Origin: CAJFUR01 sp904420575
Lineage (GTDB): Bacteria; Actinomycetota; Coriobacteriia; Coriobacteriales; Eggerthellaceae
Direction: 5' to 3'
Length of the DNA: 64,000 bases
NCBI GenBank assembly: GCA_965119745.1
Contig: OZ221973.1
Location: forward strand, 1,550,001 to 1,614,000
This document shows, piece after piece, positions 1 to 8,887 of this stretch. The translations under genes were made by a program, and so were the position numbers. The notes under the pieces are model-generated. The model was given only the letters and a program-made list of their open reading frames with translations, was not told the origin of the DNA and did no database searches. The first letter of the stretch is position 1, and each line of letters opens with the position of its first letter.

Positions 1-1
1 C

Positions 2-1330
2 AACCCGTTTCCCACCGCCTGTTCGTTCGTGTGCGAACATCCCTGCGAGCAGCGGTGCCGCCGCACGCTGCTCGACGCGCCCGTCAACATCCGCGGCATC
101 AAGCGCTTCGCGGTGGACGGGGCGCCGGCCGACCAGGTGCCACCGCCTCCCCGCGGAGCGGACACCGGGCGCACGGTCGCCGTCGTGGGCGGCGGGCCGA
201 GCGGGCTTTCCTGCGCGTACTTCCTGGGACTCATGGGGCACCGCGTCACGGTGTTCGAGGCGCGCGAGCAGCTGGGCGGCATGATGCGCTACGGCATCCC
301 CGCCTACCGCTTCCCCCGCGAGCGGCTGGACGAGGACGTCCGCGGCATTCTGAACGCAGGCGGCATAACGGCACGTTGCGGCATGGCCGTCGGGGAGCGC
401 GAGATGCGCGACGTGGCCGGCACGTACGACGCCGTGTACGTGGCCATCGGCGCGCAGGCGGGCAAGCGGCTGGACCTTCCCGGCGCGGACGCCGAGGGCG
501 TGTATTCGGCGGTGGAGCTGCTGGGCTTCATCGGCGACGGCGACTATCCCGACTTCACGGGCAAGCGCGTGGTCGTGGTGGGCGGCGGCAACGTGGCCAT
601 GGACTGCGCCCGCACGGCGGTGCGCGCCGGCGCATCGGAGGTCACGGTGGCGTACCGGCGGCGCCGGGAGGACATGACGGCTCTGCCCGCCGAGGTGGAA
701 AGCGCCGTGGCGGAAGGCGTGGAGCTGATGGAGCTGGAAGCCCCCGTGCGCATCGACGTGGACGCGTTCGGACGTTGCACGGCGCTGGTCACGCAACCGC
801 AGATGATCGGCCCCGTGCGTGCCGGCCGGCCCGCGCCCGTCTCGGCGGGCAAGCCCGAGCGGCGCATTGCGGCCGACGTCGTGCTTATCGCCGTGGGACA
901 GGACGTCGTGTCCGCGCCGTTCGAGGCGTTCGGCATGAAGGCGGCGCGTGGCCGCTTCCTGGCCGACGACGGCCTGGCGGCCGAAGGGCAGGCCCACGTC
1001 TTCGTGGGCGGCGACTGTCAGACCGGCCCCTCGACGGTCATCCGCGCCATTGCAGCAGGGAAGGTGGCCGCGCGCGCCATCGATGGGTTCCTGGGATACT
1101 GCCACAAGCTGCCGGGCGACGGAGAAGCGCCGGCGGCCTGGCCGAACGACCGGACGCCCAAGGGGCGCGTGGAGTTGGCCGAGCGCCCGGCGCGCGAGCG
1201 CAAGCGGGACTTCGAAGGCGTGGAGTGCGGCATGAGCCGCGAGGAAGTCATACAGGAGTGCGGACGTTGCCTGCGGTGCGACCAGTTCGGCTGCGGCGCG
1301 ACGGAGGAAGGCAGGGTGCAGCATGCCTAG
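2..1330 (+). CDS. GltD-type NAD(P)/FAD oxidoreductase subunit, 5' partial
   Basis: The frame is open from base 2, so the gene begins left of the window. The first residues form a four-cysteine [4Fe-4S] motif (CSFVCEHPCEQRC) like the N-terminus of the glutamate synthase small subunit. An FAD-binding Rossmann motif (VVGGGPSGLSCAYFLG) follows, then an NAD(P)-binding motif (VVVGGGNVAMDCARTA) and an FAD-closing GGDCQTGPSTVIRAIAAG motif. A cysteine-rich tail (CGRCLRCDQFGC) ends the protein. The ATG of the formate dehydrogenase lies 8 nt inside its end, so the two are translationally coupled. This suggests that it is the NAD(P)H-side flavoprotein of a soluble formate dehydrogenase. In relatives such a domain can be fused to a NuoF-like part, which could lie upstream. 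The family is clear; the physiological electron acceptor is inferred. Confidence 0.85.
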   Translation, partial: NPFPTACSFVCEHPCEQRCRRTLLDAPVNIRGIKRFAVDGAPADQVPPPPRGADTGRTVAVVGGGPSGLSCAYFLGLMGHRVTVFEAREQLGGMMRYGIPAYRFPRERLDEDVRGILNAGGITARCGMAVGEREMRDVAGTYDAVYVAIGAQAGKRLDLPGADAEGVYSAVELLGFIGDGDYPDFTGKRVVVVGGGNVAMDCARTAVRAGASEVTVAYRRRREDMTALPAEVESAVAEGVELMELEAPVRIDVDAFGRCTALVTQPQMIGPVRAGRPAPVSAGKPERRIAADVVLIAVGQDVVSAPFEAFGMKAARGRFLADDGLAAEGQAHVFVGGDCQTGPSTVIRAIAAGKVAARAIDGFLGYCHKLPGDGEAPAAWPNDRTPKGRVELAERPARERKRDFEGVECGMSREEVIQECGRCLRCDQFGCGATEEGRVQHA

Positions 1331-4070
1331 CTTGACGATAGACGGCGCGCGCGTCGCCGTTCCCGAAGGCACGACCGTCCTGGAGGCCGCGCGGGCGGCG
1401 GGGATCCGTATTCCCACGCTGTGCTACCTGAAGGACGTGAGCGCCGTCGGGTCGTGCCGCGTGTGCGTGGTGGACGTGGAGGGCGAGGAACATCCCGTGC
1501 CGGCGTGCTCCACCGTCGCGCGCGAGGGCATGGCGGTGGCCACGCAGTCGCTGCGCCTCACGGACTACCGCCGCGTGGCGTTGGAGCTGCTGTGCGCTTC
1601 GTGCGTGCCCTGCTCCGAGGGCCGCTGCGCCGACTGCGACGCCGATGGCGCCTGCGAGCTGCAGGCGCTCGCCTGCGCCTACGGCGTGATAGGGGATGCG
1701 CAAGCGGGTGCGGCGGGGGTCGTGGTCGCAGGCGCGGGCGCAGGTGCGCCGTGGGAAGAGCCCGTCCTCGACAGCCATCCCTTCCTCACGTACGACCCGA
1801 ACCGCTGCATCGCGTGCCAGCGGTGCGTGGGCGCGTGCAACGTGGCCGCGCGCAACCACACGCTCACGACCGGCAAGCGGGGCGCGCGCACCACCATCCG
1901 GGCGCCGTTCGGCGCGGACTGGCGCACGTCGGGCTGCGAGTCGTGCGGCAACTGCGCCCAGGCGTGCCCGACCGGCGCGCTGGCGGTGAAGCGCCGCCGC
2001 GGCTACCGCGCGTCCGGCGTGGAGCGCGTGCGCACCACCTGCCCGCACTGCGGGGTGGGCTGCCAGCTCGACCTGGTGGTGAAGGACGGCCACGTTGTGG
2101 ACGCCGAAGGGGCGCCGGGCCCGTCCAACAAGGGCCTTCTGTGCGTGAAGGGGCGCTCGGCCAGCTTCGACTTCGTGGAGGCGCCTGACCGCCTGACCAC
2201 GCCGCTCGTGCGCAACCCCGCCTCGGGCCGGCTCGAGCCCGCCACCTGGGACAAGGCGCTCGGCCTGGTGGCGCGCCGCTTCACCGAGCTGCGCGACGCC
2301 CACGGCGGCCAGTCGCTGGCCGCGTTCGCCTGCTCGCGCTCCACCAACGAGGACATCTACCTGTTCCAGAAGATGGCGCGCGAGGCGTTGCAGACGAACA
2401 ACGTGGACTGTTGCGCGCGTGTTTGACACGCTCCCACCGTCGCCGGTCTGGCGACCATGCTTGGCTCGGGAGCCATGACGAACTCCATAGAGGACATCAC
2501 GCGGCAGGCCGATCTGGTCATGCTCGTGGGGTCGAACCCCGAAGAGGCGCATCCCGTCATCGGCATGCAGCTGCGCGCCGCGGTCGAACGGGGGTGCCGG
2601 CTCATCGTGGTGGACCCGCGCGACATCGGGCTGGCGGCGCAGGCCGACATCCATCTGAAGCTGCGCCCCGGCACGAACGTGACGTTCGCGCACGGCGTGG
2701 TGAACTACCTCATCCAGCACGGCCTGTACGACGAGGATTTCGTGCGCGAGCGCACCGAAGGCTTCGAGATACTGGCCGCGACCGTGCGGGACTACACGCC
2801 GGAGCGCGTGGAGGCCGTGTGCGGCATCGACCGCGCCGACCTGGTCTCGGCCGCAAGGATGTATGCGGCGGCCGACGCGGCGGCCATCGTGTACTGCCTG
2901 GGCGTGACCGAGCATTCTACCGGCACGGACGGCGTGATGGCGCTTTCCAACATGGCCATGGTCACGGGCAACCTGGGGAAGCCCGGCTGCGGCGTGAACC
3001 CGCTGCGCGGCCAGAACAACGTGCAGGGCGCCTGCGACATGGGCGCCGGCCCGGACGACATGCCAGGCTACCAGAAGGTCGCCGACCCTGCCGTGCGGCA
3101 GAAGTTCGAACAGGCGTGGGGCATGCCGCTGCCGGCCTGGCGCGGCCTCAAGGCCACGGAATGCTTCCCGGCCATGCTGGACGGGCGTATCAAGGGGCTG
3201 TTCCTGTTCGGCGAGGACCCCGTGCGCACCGACCCCGACACGCACCACGTCATCCGCGCGCTCGAGGCGCTGGAGTTCTTCGTGGTGGACGACCTGTTTC
3301 TCACCGAGACGGCGCGCTATGCCGACGTGGTGCTGCCGGGCCGCAGCTACGCGGAGAAGGAAGGCACGTTCACCAACACCGAACGGCGCGTGCAGCGCGT
3401 GCGCAAGGCGGTGGAAGGGCCGGCAGGGCCGTGGCTCGACACGCGCATATTCGCCGAGGTCATGAACCTCATGGGGGTGGCGCAGCCGCAGCTTTCGGCC
3501 GCGGCGCTCATGGACGAGATCGCTTCGGTGACGCCTTCGTACGGCGGCGTGAGCCACGCGCGCCTGGACGGCGAAGCGGTGGCCGGCCGCGGCTTGCAGT
3601 GGCCGTGCCCCAGCGCGGAGCATCCCGGCACGCCCATCCTGCACGAGAGCGCGTTCGCGAACGGCATCGGCGCGTTCGCCACGCCGGAGTACCTGCCGTC
3701 GGTGGAGCTGCCCGACGAGGACTATCCGCTCGTGCTCATGACCGGCCGCGTGCTGTACCAGTACAACGCGTGCGCCATGACGGGACGCACGCGCGGCCTG
3801 GACGAGATAGCCGGCAGCTCGTTCATCGAGCTGCATTCGCAGGACGCCGAGGCGCTGGGCGTGGCCGACGGCGACCGCGTGCGCGTGACCTCGCGGCGCG
3901 GCCAGGTGGAGACGTGGGCGCGCGTGTCGGGCAAGACGAACCCCGGCGAGACGTGGATGCCGTTCCATTTCCAGGACGCGAACAGCAACTGGCTGACCAA
4001 CGCGGCGCTCGACCGCGTGTCGAAGGCCCCCGAGTACAAGGTGTGCGCCGTGCGGGTGGAGAAGGCTTAG
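1323..4070 (+). CDS. fdhF: Formate dehydrogenase catalytic subunit, selenoprotein (UGA at 2424-2426 read as Sec)
   Basis: This is one 915-residue selenoprotein, not two genes. The TGA at 2424-2426 falls in NNVDCCARV-U-HAPTVAGL, the exact place where E. coli FdhH carries its Mo-ligating selenocysteine (residue 368 here), and the frame continues unbroken to 4070. The N-terminus is NuoG-like: a [2Fe-2S] domain (C34, C45, C48, C62), further cysteine clusters, then two [4Fe-4S] ferredoxin motifs (CIACQRCVGAC, CGNCAQACP). The FdhH-like part starts at CPHCGVGC, the [4Fe-4S] site next to the bis-MGD molybdenum cofactor, and ends in a molybdopterin dinucleotide-binding domain. It catalyses reversible formate/CO2 interconversion in the cytoplasm; there is no signal peptide. 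It is coupled to the upstream flavoprotein, which suggests NAD(P)-linked or bifurcating electron transfer. Translation needs SelA/B/C/D encoded elsewhere. Confidence 0.93.
2427..2459 (+). promoter_or_regulatory. Bacterial SECIS element of the formate dehydrogenase
   Basis: Directly after the UGA, 2439-2455 folds into a perfect 6-bp stem (GTCGCC / GGCGAC) closing a GGTCT loop, 12 nt downstream of the UGA. The E. coli fdhF SECIS loop bound by SelB is also GGUCU at a similar distance. This is the decisive evidence for selenocysteine insertion. Confidence 0.88.
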
Positions 4071-4176
4071 GCGAAGGCAGAAGGCCGGCCGGCGTTTCCG
4101 CGCGCCTGCGGCGAGGCGGCGCTGCGGAGGGCATGACGCGCGCGGCGAGAGCAGGGCGGGCTGATACCGCGCCGCG

Positions 4177-6132
4177 CTACGGCACGAGGCCTTTCTGCTG
4201 GTAGAGGCCGGCGTCCGCAAAGCCGAGCGTGCGGTAGTACGCGCGCGTGCCCACGGCGCTGATGACGTTCACGGCAGCGTGCCCTTCGGCGCGCGCGATT
4301 TCGCAAGCGGTCTCCACCAGGCGCTTCCCCAGGCCGCGGTGCTGGGCGTTCTGGCCGTCGCCATGCAGGCTGGCCACCTTGCCGTACACGTGGACCTCGC
4401 GGATCATGGCCTCGTGTGGCCGCACGGGCGCCGCGTTCCCAAGCGCCTCCACGCAGGCGGGGTCCGGCAGGGAAAGCCGCAGGAAGCCCGCTATGCGGTT
4501 CTCGGGCGTCACCCACTGCAGAAAGCATTCCTCGGACACGGTGGTGCGGTAACGCACGACGGAAAGCGTCAGGCCGGCGGCTTCGGCGGCGTCCGCGCCT
4601 ATCTCGCGGTGGCGTATCTCTTCGATGGGCGCGCCGGCGGCCTCGACGTGCGCCTCCACCAGCTGGCGCAGGTTGGTCTTCCTGTTGCCGGCCACGATGT
4701 CGTGGGCCGAGATGTCGCGTATCATGCGCGAGATGCGCGTGTAGGGAGGCGTGGCCAGCACGTCGGCCGCCAATACGTCCACCAGCGTTTCCTCGTCGTA
4801 GGGTCGCCAGTCGCCGCGCTTGGCGCGCGCGCCAAGCCCCGTGCCCTCCACCAGCACGCAGGGATACAGCTTCACCTCGTCGGGCTGGTAGGGCGCATCG
4901 GCGACGAGGCGACGGTAGTCCTGCTTGTCGCGTTCGGGCGTGGAGCCGCACAGGTTCGCCATGGCATGCACGTGCGTCTTGAAGCCGAACAGGCGCAGCA
5001 GCTCGAAGGCATGCCGCACGCTTTCCACGTTGGCGGTGCGGCAGTTCAGGGCGAGGACGGCGGGGTCCAGGCTCTGGATGCCCATCTGCACCTTGGTGCA
5101 GCCGAAGCGGCGCAGCAGCGTCAGGCTTTCCGGCGTGACGGCGTCCGGGCGCGTTTCCACCACCAGGCCGACGCAGCGGTGCCGTGCCTGCTCGTTGGCC
5201 GCCTGCTGCGCGGCCACCTCTTCCAGCATGGCGCGTTGCAGCGCGGCCACGGCCTGCCACGACGCGTCCTTTTGGTACAGCTGGCGCACGGCGCGGTTGT
5301 ACGTCAGCGTGCCGTCGCGCACCTCCTGCTGCGCGGCCGCCACGTGCGCGGCGGCGTCTTCGGCGCGGTTGGCGATGCCGTGCGACCGGTAGAGCGCGCG
5401 GCGTTCCTCGGCGGCGCGGCGCGCCTCGTCGCCGTCCCCGTCGTTCAGGGCGCGGAACAGCTCGTGCACGAACCAGGCCTGGTAGTCCTGCGGGTAGTCG
5501 CTCCACGTGCCGCCCAGCACGATGAGCTCAACCTTGTCGGTGACGTGGCCCATCTCGACTAGGGCGTGCAGGCGGGCGGTCACCTGCAGATACGGGTCGA
5601 ACCAGTTGCGTTCGGCCCGCTGGCAGGCCGGCTCGTCGGCCAGGTAGCTTTTCGGCATGCGCAGGTCGTTGGGGCAGTACAGGCAGTCGCCCGAGCAGGG
5701 CCACGGCTTCGTGAGCACCGTGATGGTGGCCACGCCGGACGCGGTGCGCCGCGGCTTCATGCGCAGTGTCTGCACGAGCCGCCGCTCCAGCGCCTCGTCG
5801 ACGTTCCAGCTGCCCCAGCGGGCAGGGTCGGCCTCCTTGGCGTGCAGGTAGTAGGGGAGGAGCCGCTTCTTGGCGAAGGGCTGCTCGCTGGCGGCCCGGC
5901 CTTCGTTGTGCCTGCGGATGATCTGCGCCAGCCGGTTCGGGTCGAGCGGCGCGTCGGGCAACGGGTCGGGCGCGGTCATCCTTCTGGCGTCGGCCGTGTC
6001 CGCATCCCCCTTGCCCGCATCGGCTTCGCTTGCGCTCGTTGATTCCTTCGCGCGAGCGCTGTCCGCGTCGGGCGCGGGCGCGCCCGTGGCATTCCGCAGT
6101 TCGTTCAGTATTTCCCGTATCAGCTGTTCCAT
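4177..6132 (-). CDS. elp3: Elp3-like tRNA wobble-uridine radical SAM / GNAT enzyme
   Basis: The 651-residue protein has the Elp3 architecture. After a low-complexity leader of about 60 residues comes a radical-SAM domain with CX3CX2C cysteines (C146, C150, C153 in PCSGDCLYCPND, followed by the Elp3-typical RMPKSYLADEPACQRA). It ends in a GNAT acetyltransferase domain with an acetyl-CoA loop (QHRGLGKRL) and TRAYYRTLGF. Elp3 builds carboxymethyl-type side chains on uridine 34 of tRNA from acetyl-CoA. Single-gene Elp3 homologues without the other Elongator subunits occur in some bacteria and archaea. The gene is divergent from a Trm9-like methyltransferase, which would act on its product. It converges with the formate dehydrogenase gene about 100 bp away; no clear terminator is visible there. 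Confidence 0.9.
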   Translation of the reverse strand: MEQLIREILNELRNATGAPAPDADSARAKESTSASEADAGKGDADTADARRMTAPDPLPDAPLDPNRLAQIIRRHNEGRAASEQPFAKKRLLPYYLHAKEADPARWGSWNVDEALERRLVQTLRMKPRRTASGVATITVLTKPWPCSGDCLYCPNDLRMPKSYLADEPACQRAERNWFDPYLQVTARLHALVEMGHVTDKVELIVLGGTWSDYPQDYQAWFVHELFRALNDGDGDEARRAAEERRALYRSHGIANRAEDAAAHVAAAQQEVRDGTLTYNRAVRQLYQKDASWQAVAALQRAMLEEVAAQQAANEQARHRCVGLVVETRPDAVTPESLTLLRRFGCTKVQMGIQSLDPAVLALNCRTANVESVRHAFELLRLFGFKTHVHAMANLCGSTPERDKQDYRRLVADAPYQPDEVKLYPCVLVEGTGLGARAKRGDWRPYDEETLVDVLAADVLATPPYTRISRMIRDISAHDIVAGNRKTNLRQLVEAHVEAAGAPIEEIRHREIGADAAEAAGLTLSVVRYRTTVSEECFLQWVTPENRIAGFLRLSLPDPACVEALGNAAPVRPHEAMIREVHVYGKVASLHGDGQNAQHRGLGKRLVETACEIARAEGHAAVNVISAVGTRAYYRTLGFADAGLYQQKGLVP

Positions 6133-6221
6133 GGTGCGAAGAATTCTATACTATGGAGCGCAGGCGAAGCGGCGCGCGCCGCATCTTCGCAGACTTCTTC
6201 CACCCGACGGTCAGGAGTGCC

Positions 6222-7070
6222 ATGGACATAGCCACCGCCCGCTTGCTCTGCGACATGACGAGCGATTTCTACCGCCAACAGGCCGCGTCGTTCTCTCAGA
6301 CGCGCCAGGCTCCGTGGCCGGGGTGGCGTACCTGCGTGGACGTCCTGCGACGCGCCGGGCTTGGCGGCGACGTGGCGGTGCTCGACCTGGCATGCGGGAA
6401 CCTGCGGTTCGAGTCGTTCCTGGCCGAATCGCTTGCGCCAGCCGCCTGCACGTTCTACGCCGTGGACAACTGTGACGGCCTGGTGTCCTCGGCCGCTGAT
6501 GGTACAAGGGGACGGGGGTCATGTATCGCCTCCGCAGGCCCGGCAAGCGGCGGCGCGACGGACAACGGGAGAGCCTCGGACGGCGAGTCGCACCTGGACG
6601 TGCGCTTCCAGAGCCTGGACGTCATGGAGGCTCTGTTCGCCGGCGCGAGCCTGCATGACGCGCTGGAAGCGCCCGCCTGCGACGTGGCCGTGTCGTTCGG
6701 CTTTCTGCACCATGTGCCTTTGTTCGAGCAGCGCGTTGCCGTCATGCGGTCGCTTGTCGACCAGGTGCGCCCGGGCGGATTCGTGATCGTGTCGTTCTGG
6801 CGCTTCCTGCACGACGACGCCTTCGCCGCCAAAGCGCAGGCCGAGCACGCACGTGCCTCTGCTGCGCTGGGCTTGCCGCCGCTCGACCCGGGCGACTTCG
6901 TGCTGGGCTGGCAGAACGTTCCGGGTGCCTACCGGTACTGCCACAGCTTCGATGATGCCGAGTTGGACCAGCTGGTGGTGGCGTGCGGCGACGCGGCGGA
7001 GGAGGTCGTGCGCTTCACGGCGGACGGCCGCACGGGGGAAATGAACGCGTACGTGGTGCTGCGGGTCTGA
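6222..7070 (+). CDS. Trm9/ALKBH8-like SAM-dependent tRNA methyltransferase
   Basis: This 282-residue class I methyltransferase starts at ATG 6222, preceded by AGGAG; earlier in-frame starts would overlap the elp3 start region. The N-terminus carries FSQTRQAPWPGW, very close to the Trm9 signature HFSQTRYKPWP. SAM motif I is VLDLACGNLRFE (Trm9: IDIGCGNGKYL), followed by VDNCDGLV (Trm9: SDRSDGLI), FLHHVPLFEQRVAVMRSL...RPGGFVIVSFW and a C-terminal YRYCHSFDDAELDQLV (Trm9: YRYYHLYREGELE). Trm9 methylates the carboxymethyl group of cm5U34 that Elp3 makes, giving mcm5U. The divergent position next to elp3 fits that pathway. No Trm112-like partner is seen. The similarity is by eye; the substrate is inferred. 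Confidence 0.72.
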   Translation: MDIATARLLCDMTSDFYRQQAASFSQTRQAPWPGWRTCVDVLRRAGLGGDVAVLDLACGNLRFESFLAESLAPAACTFYAVDNCDGLVSSAADGTRGRGSCIASAGPASGGATDNGRASDGESHLDVRFQSLDVMEALFAGASLHDALEAPACDVAVSFGFLHHVPLFEQRVAVMRSLVDQVRPGGFVIVSFWRFLHDDAFAAKAQAEHARASAALGLPPLDPGDFVLGWQNVPGAYRYCHSFDDAELDQLVVACGDAAEEVVRFTADGRTGEMNAYVVLRV

Positions 7071-7106
7071 GTTCCCGTGGCGGCATGCGACAGCAAGGAG
7101 GATGGA

Positions 7107-7550
7107 ATGCGGATCGACGGGACGAGGTTCGAAGAGGCGAGGTCGGACGATGCCGGCCAGCCGAATGCCGAAGGTGCCGGGTTCAAGGGCGCGGGCCTCA
7201 TCGAGATGGACGAGACGTTTTTCGAACGCGTCTACGAGCAGGTGCGCAAGGTGCCCTCAGGCTCGGTGTGCACGTACGGCACCATCGCCGAGCTTGCCGG
7301 CTACCCGCGCGCGTCGCGCGAGGTGGGCTATGCCATGAGCCGCGTGCAGCGGGCGTGGGAACTGCCGTGCCACCGCATCGTCAATGCCAAGGGGACGCTC
7401 GCGCCGTCGTACGCGTTCGGCGGCAAGGAGAACCAGCGTGCGCTGCTGGAAGCCGAGGGCGTGGCCTTCCTGGACGACGACACCATCGACATGAGGCATC
7501 ACCGCTGGCCGCCCAGCGACGAACCCGAACAGCTCACGCTGGGGCTGTGA
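7107..7550 (+). CDS. MGMT-family (O6-alkylguanine-DNA alkyltransferase-like) protein
   Basis: This 147-residue protein contains only the DNA-binding/active-site domain of MGMT: GSVCTYGTIAELAGYPRASREVGYAMSR followed by LPCHRIVNAKGTLAP and QRALLEAEGV. The nucleophilic cysteine of the PCHR motif is present, unlike alkyltransferase-like (ATL) proteins, which have Trp. The remaining sequence (NAKG, LLEAEGV) resembles the ATL/YbaZ branch. A role in alkylated-DNA repair, direct or as a lesion sensor, is likely. The start is ATG 7107 behind AAGGAGG; about 30 residues of variable leader precede the domain. It is co-directional with the methyltransferase 36 bp upstream and could share its transcript. 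Confidence 0.82.
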   Translation: MRIDGTRFEEARSDDAGQPNAEGAGFKGAGLIEMDETFFERVYEQVRKVPSGSVCTYGTIAELAGYPRASREVGYAMSRVQRAWELPCHRIVNAKGTLAPSYAFGGKENQRALLEAEGVAFLDDDTIDMRHHRWPPSDEPEQLTLGL

Positions 7551-7670
7551 GGCGCTGCCCCGCACGTTCTGGCGGTTTGTTAAATTCGTATTTCATGCTG
7601 GACGGGATGGGGGCTTTCGTACATCATGGGGTGCGAACGGAATGGACGCATCGGATGTGAGGAGTGACGC

Positions 7671-8660
7671 ATGGTGAAGACGCGCATCGGCATTTTGGGA
7701 TACGGGAACCTGGGACGCGGCGTGGAGCTGGCATGCCGCCAGAACGACGACTTAGAGCTGGTGGCGCTGTTCACGCGGCGCGATCCGGCAAGCGTGCATC
7801 CGCTCACGGACTCCGTGACGGTGTATGCTGCCGACGACTTGGCCGCGCATGCCGACGATGTGGACGTGCTCGTCCTCTGCTCCGGCAGCGCGAACGACCT
7901 GCCGGAGCAGACGCCCGCATGCGCCCAGCTGTTTACCGTGGTCGATTCGTTCGACACGCACGCGAACATCCCCGCCCATTTCGCGCAGGTGGACGCGGCT
8001 GCGCGGGAAGGCGGCCAGGTGGCCATCATCTCTGCGGGGTGGGATCCGGGCATGTTCTCGCTCGCGCGCCTGTACGCGGGCTGCATCCTGCCCGAAGGCG
8101 GCGACTACACGTTCTGGGGCCGTGGCGTTTCTCAAGGCCACAGCGACGCCATCCGCCGCATTCCCGGCGTGGCCGATGCGCGCCAGTACACGGTGCCGGT
8201 GCCGGAAGCGCTCGAAGCCGTGCGCAGCGGGCAGATGCCCGAACTGTCCACGCGCCAGAAGCATACGCGCGAATGCTACGTGGTGGCCGAAGAAGGTGCC
8301 GACCTGGCGGCCATCGAACGCGCCATCGTGACCATGCCGAACTACTTCGACGAGTACGACACCACGGTGACGTTCATCTCGCAGGAAGAACTCGACCGCG
8401 ACCATGCGGGCATCCCGCACGGCGGGTCGGTCATCCGATCGGGCGTGACCGGCGAGCAGGGCGAGCATCGCCACGTGGTGGAGTATTCCCTGAAGCTGGA
8501 TTCCAATCCCGAATTCACCGGCAGCGTGCTGGCGGCGTGCGCCCGCGCCGCGCACCGCTTGGCGCGCGAAGGGCAGACGGGCTGCAAGACCCTCTTCGAC
8601 ATCCCGCCTGCGTACCTGTCGCCGCGCTCGGCCGAAGACCTGCGCGCCCATTTGCTGTAG
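7671..8660 (+). CDS. ddh: meso-Diaminopimelate D-dehydrogenase
   Basis: The 329-residue protein starts with an NADPH-binding Rossmann motif (RIGILGYGNLGRGVE). Family hallmarks VVDSFDTHANIP, SAGWDPGMFSLAR and FWGRGVSQGHSDAIRRI follow. It catalyses the reversible NADPH-dependent amination of L-2-amino-6-oxopimelate to meso-diaminopimelate, a one-step route to the lysine and peptidoglycan precursor. The ATG at 7671 is preceded by GAGG (TGTGAGGAGTGACGC). The gene stands alone between the MGMT gene and a strong bidirectional terminator. Confidence 0.93.
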   Translation: MVKTRIGILGYGNLGRGVELACRQNDDLELVALFTRRDPASVHPLTDSVTVYAADDLAAHADDVDVLVLCSGSANDLPEQTPACAQLFTVVDSFDTHANIPAHFAQVDAAAREGGQVAIISAGWDPGMFSLARLYAGCILPEGGDYTFWGRGVSQGHSDAIRRIPGVADARQYTVPVPEALEAVRSGQMPELSTRQKHTRECYVVAEEGADLAAIERAIVTMPNYFDEYDTTVTFISQEELDRDHAGIPHGGSVIRSGVTGEQGEHRHVVEYSLKLDSNPEFTGSVLAACARAAHRLAREGQTGCKTLFDIPPAYLSPRSAEDLRAHLL

Positions 8661-8763
8661 CGCGCCCGTCCCGCGAAAGAGGCCCATTGGAAGGTCCTGG
8701 CGCAGGCAGCGGTCCTGGCCGAGGTGCTTGATCGCAAGCGACGGCCCGAAAACAACGACCCGC

Positions 8764-8807
8764 AAACAAGGGGGCCCGCTTCCGTCCGGACGCGGGCCCC
8801 CTTGTTT
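8764..8807. terminator. Bidirectional terminator between ddh and the purF-like gene
   Basis: A perfect 16-bp stem (AAACAAGGGGGCCCGC at 8764-8779 with its complement at 8792-8807) closes a 12-nt loop. The A-run and T-run at the stem base serve both strands, as expected between two convergent genes. Confidence 0.88.
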
Positions 8808-8887
8808 GGCAGATCATGCGCCATGCCGCGAGTTCGTCCGCGCGGCCGCGCGGCCTCCGCTCGCCTCGCCACCGGCACCCGGCCGCG

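Noticed and set aside
2457..4070. A separate molybdopterin oxidoreductase gene starting at an ATG after the UGA
   Set aside because: The upstream frame ends at the conserved Sec position, a SECIS follows, and the alignment to FdhH is continuous; this is the second part of one selenoprotein.
1248..4220. Very long minus-strand frame opposite the formate dehydrogenase
   Set aside because: It is a shadow frame caused by high GC at third positions; composition is Arg/His/Ala-rich with no domain.
7107..7550. An alkyltransferase-like (ATL) protein without methyltransferase activity
   Set aside because: The active-site cysteine of PCHR is present; ATL proteins have Trp there.
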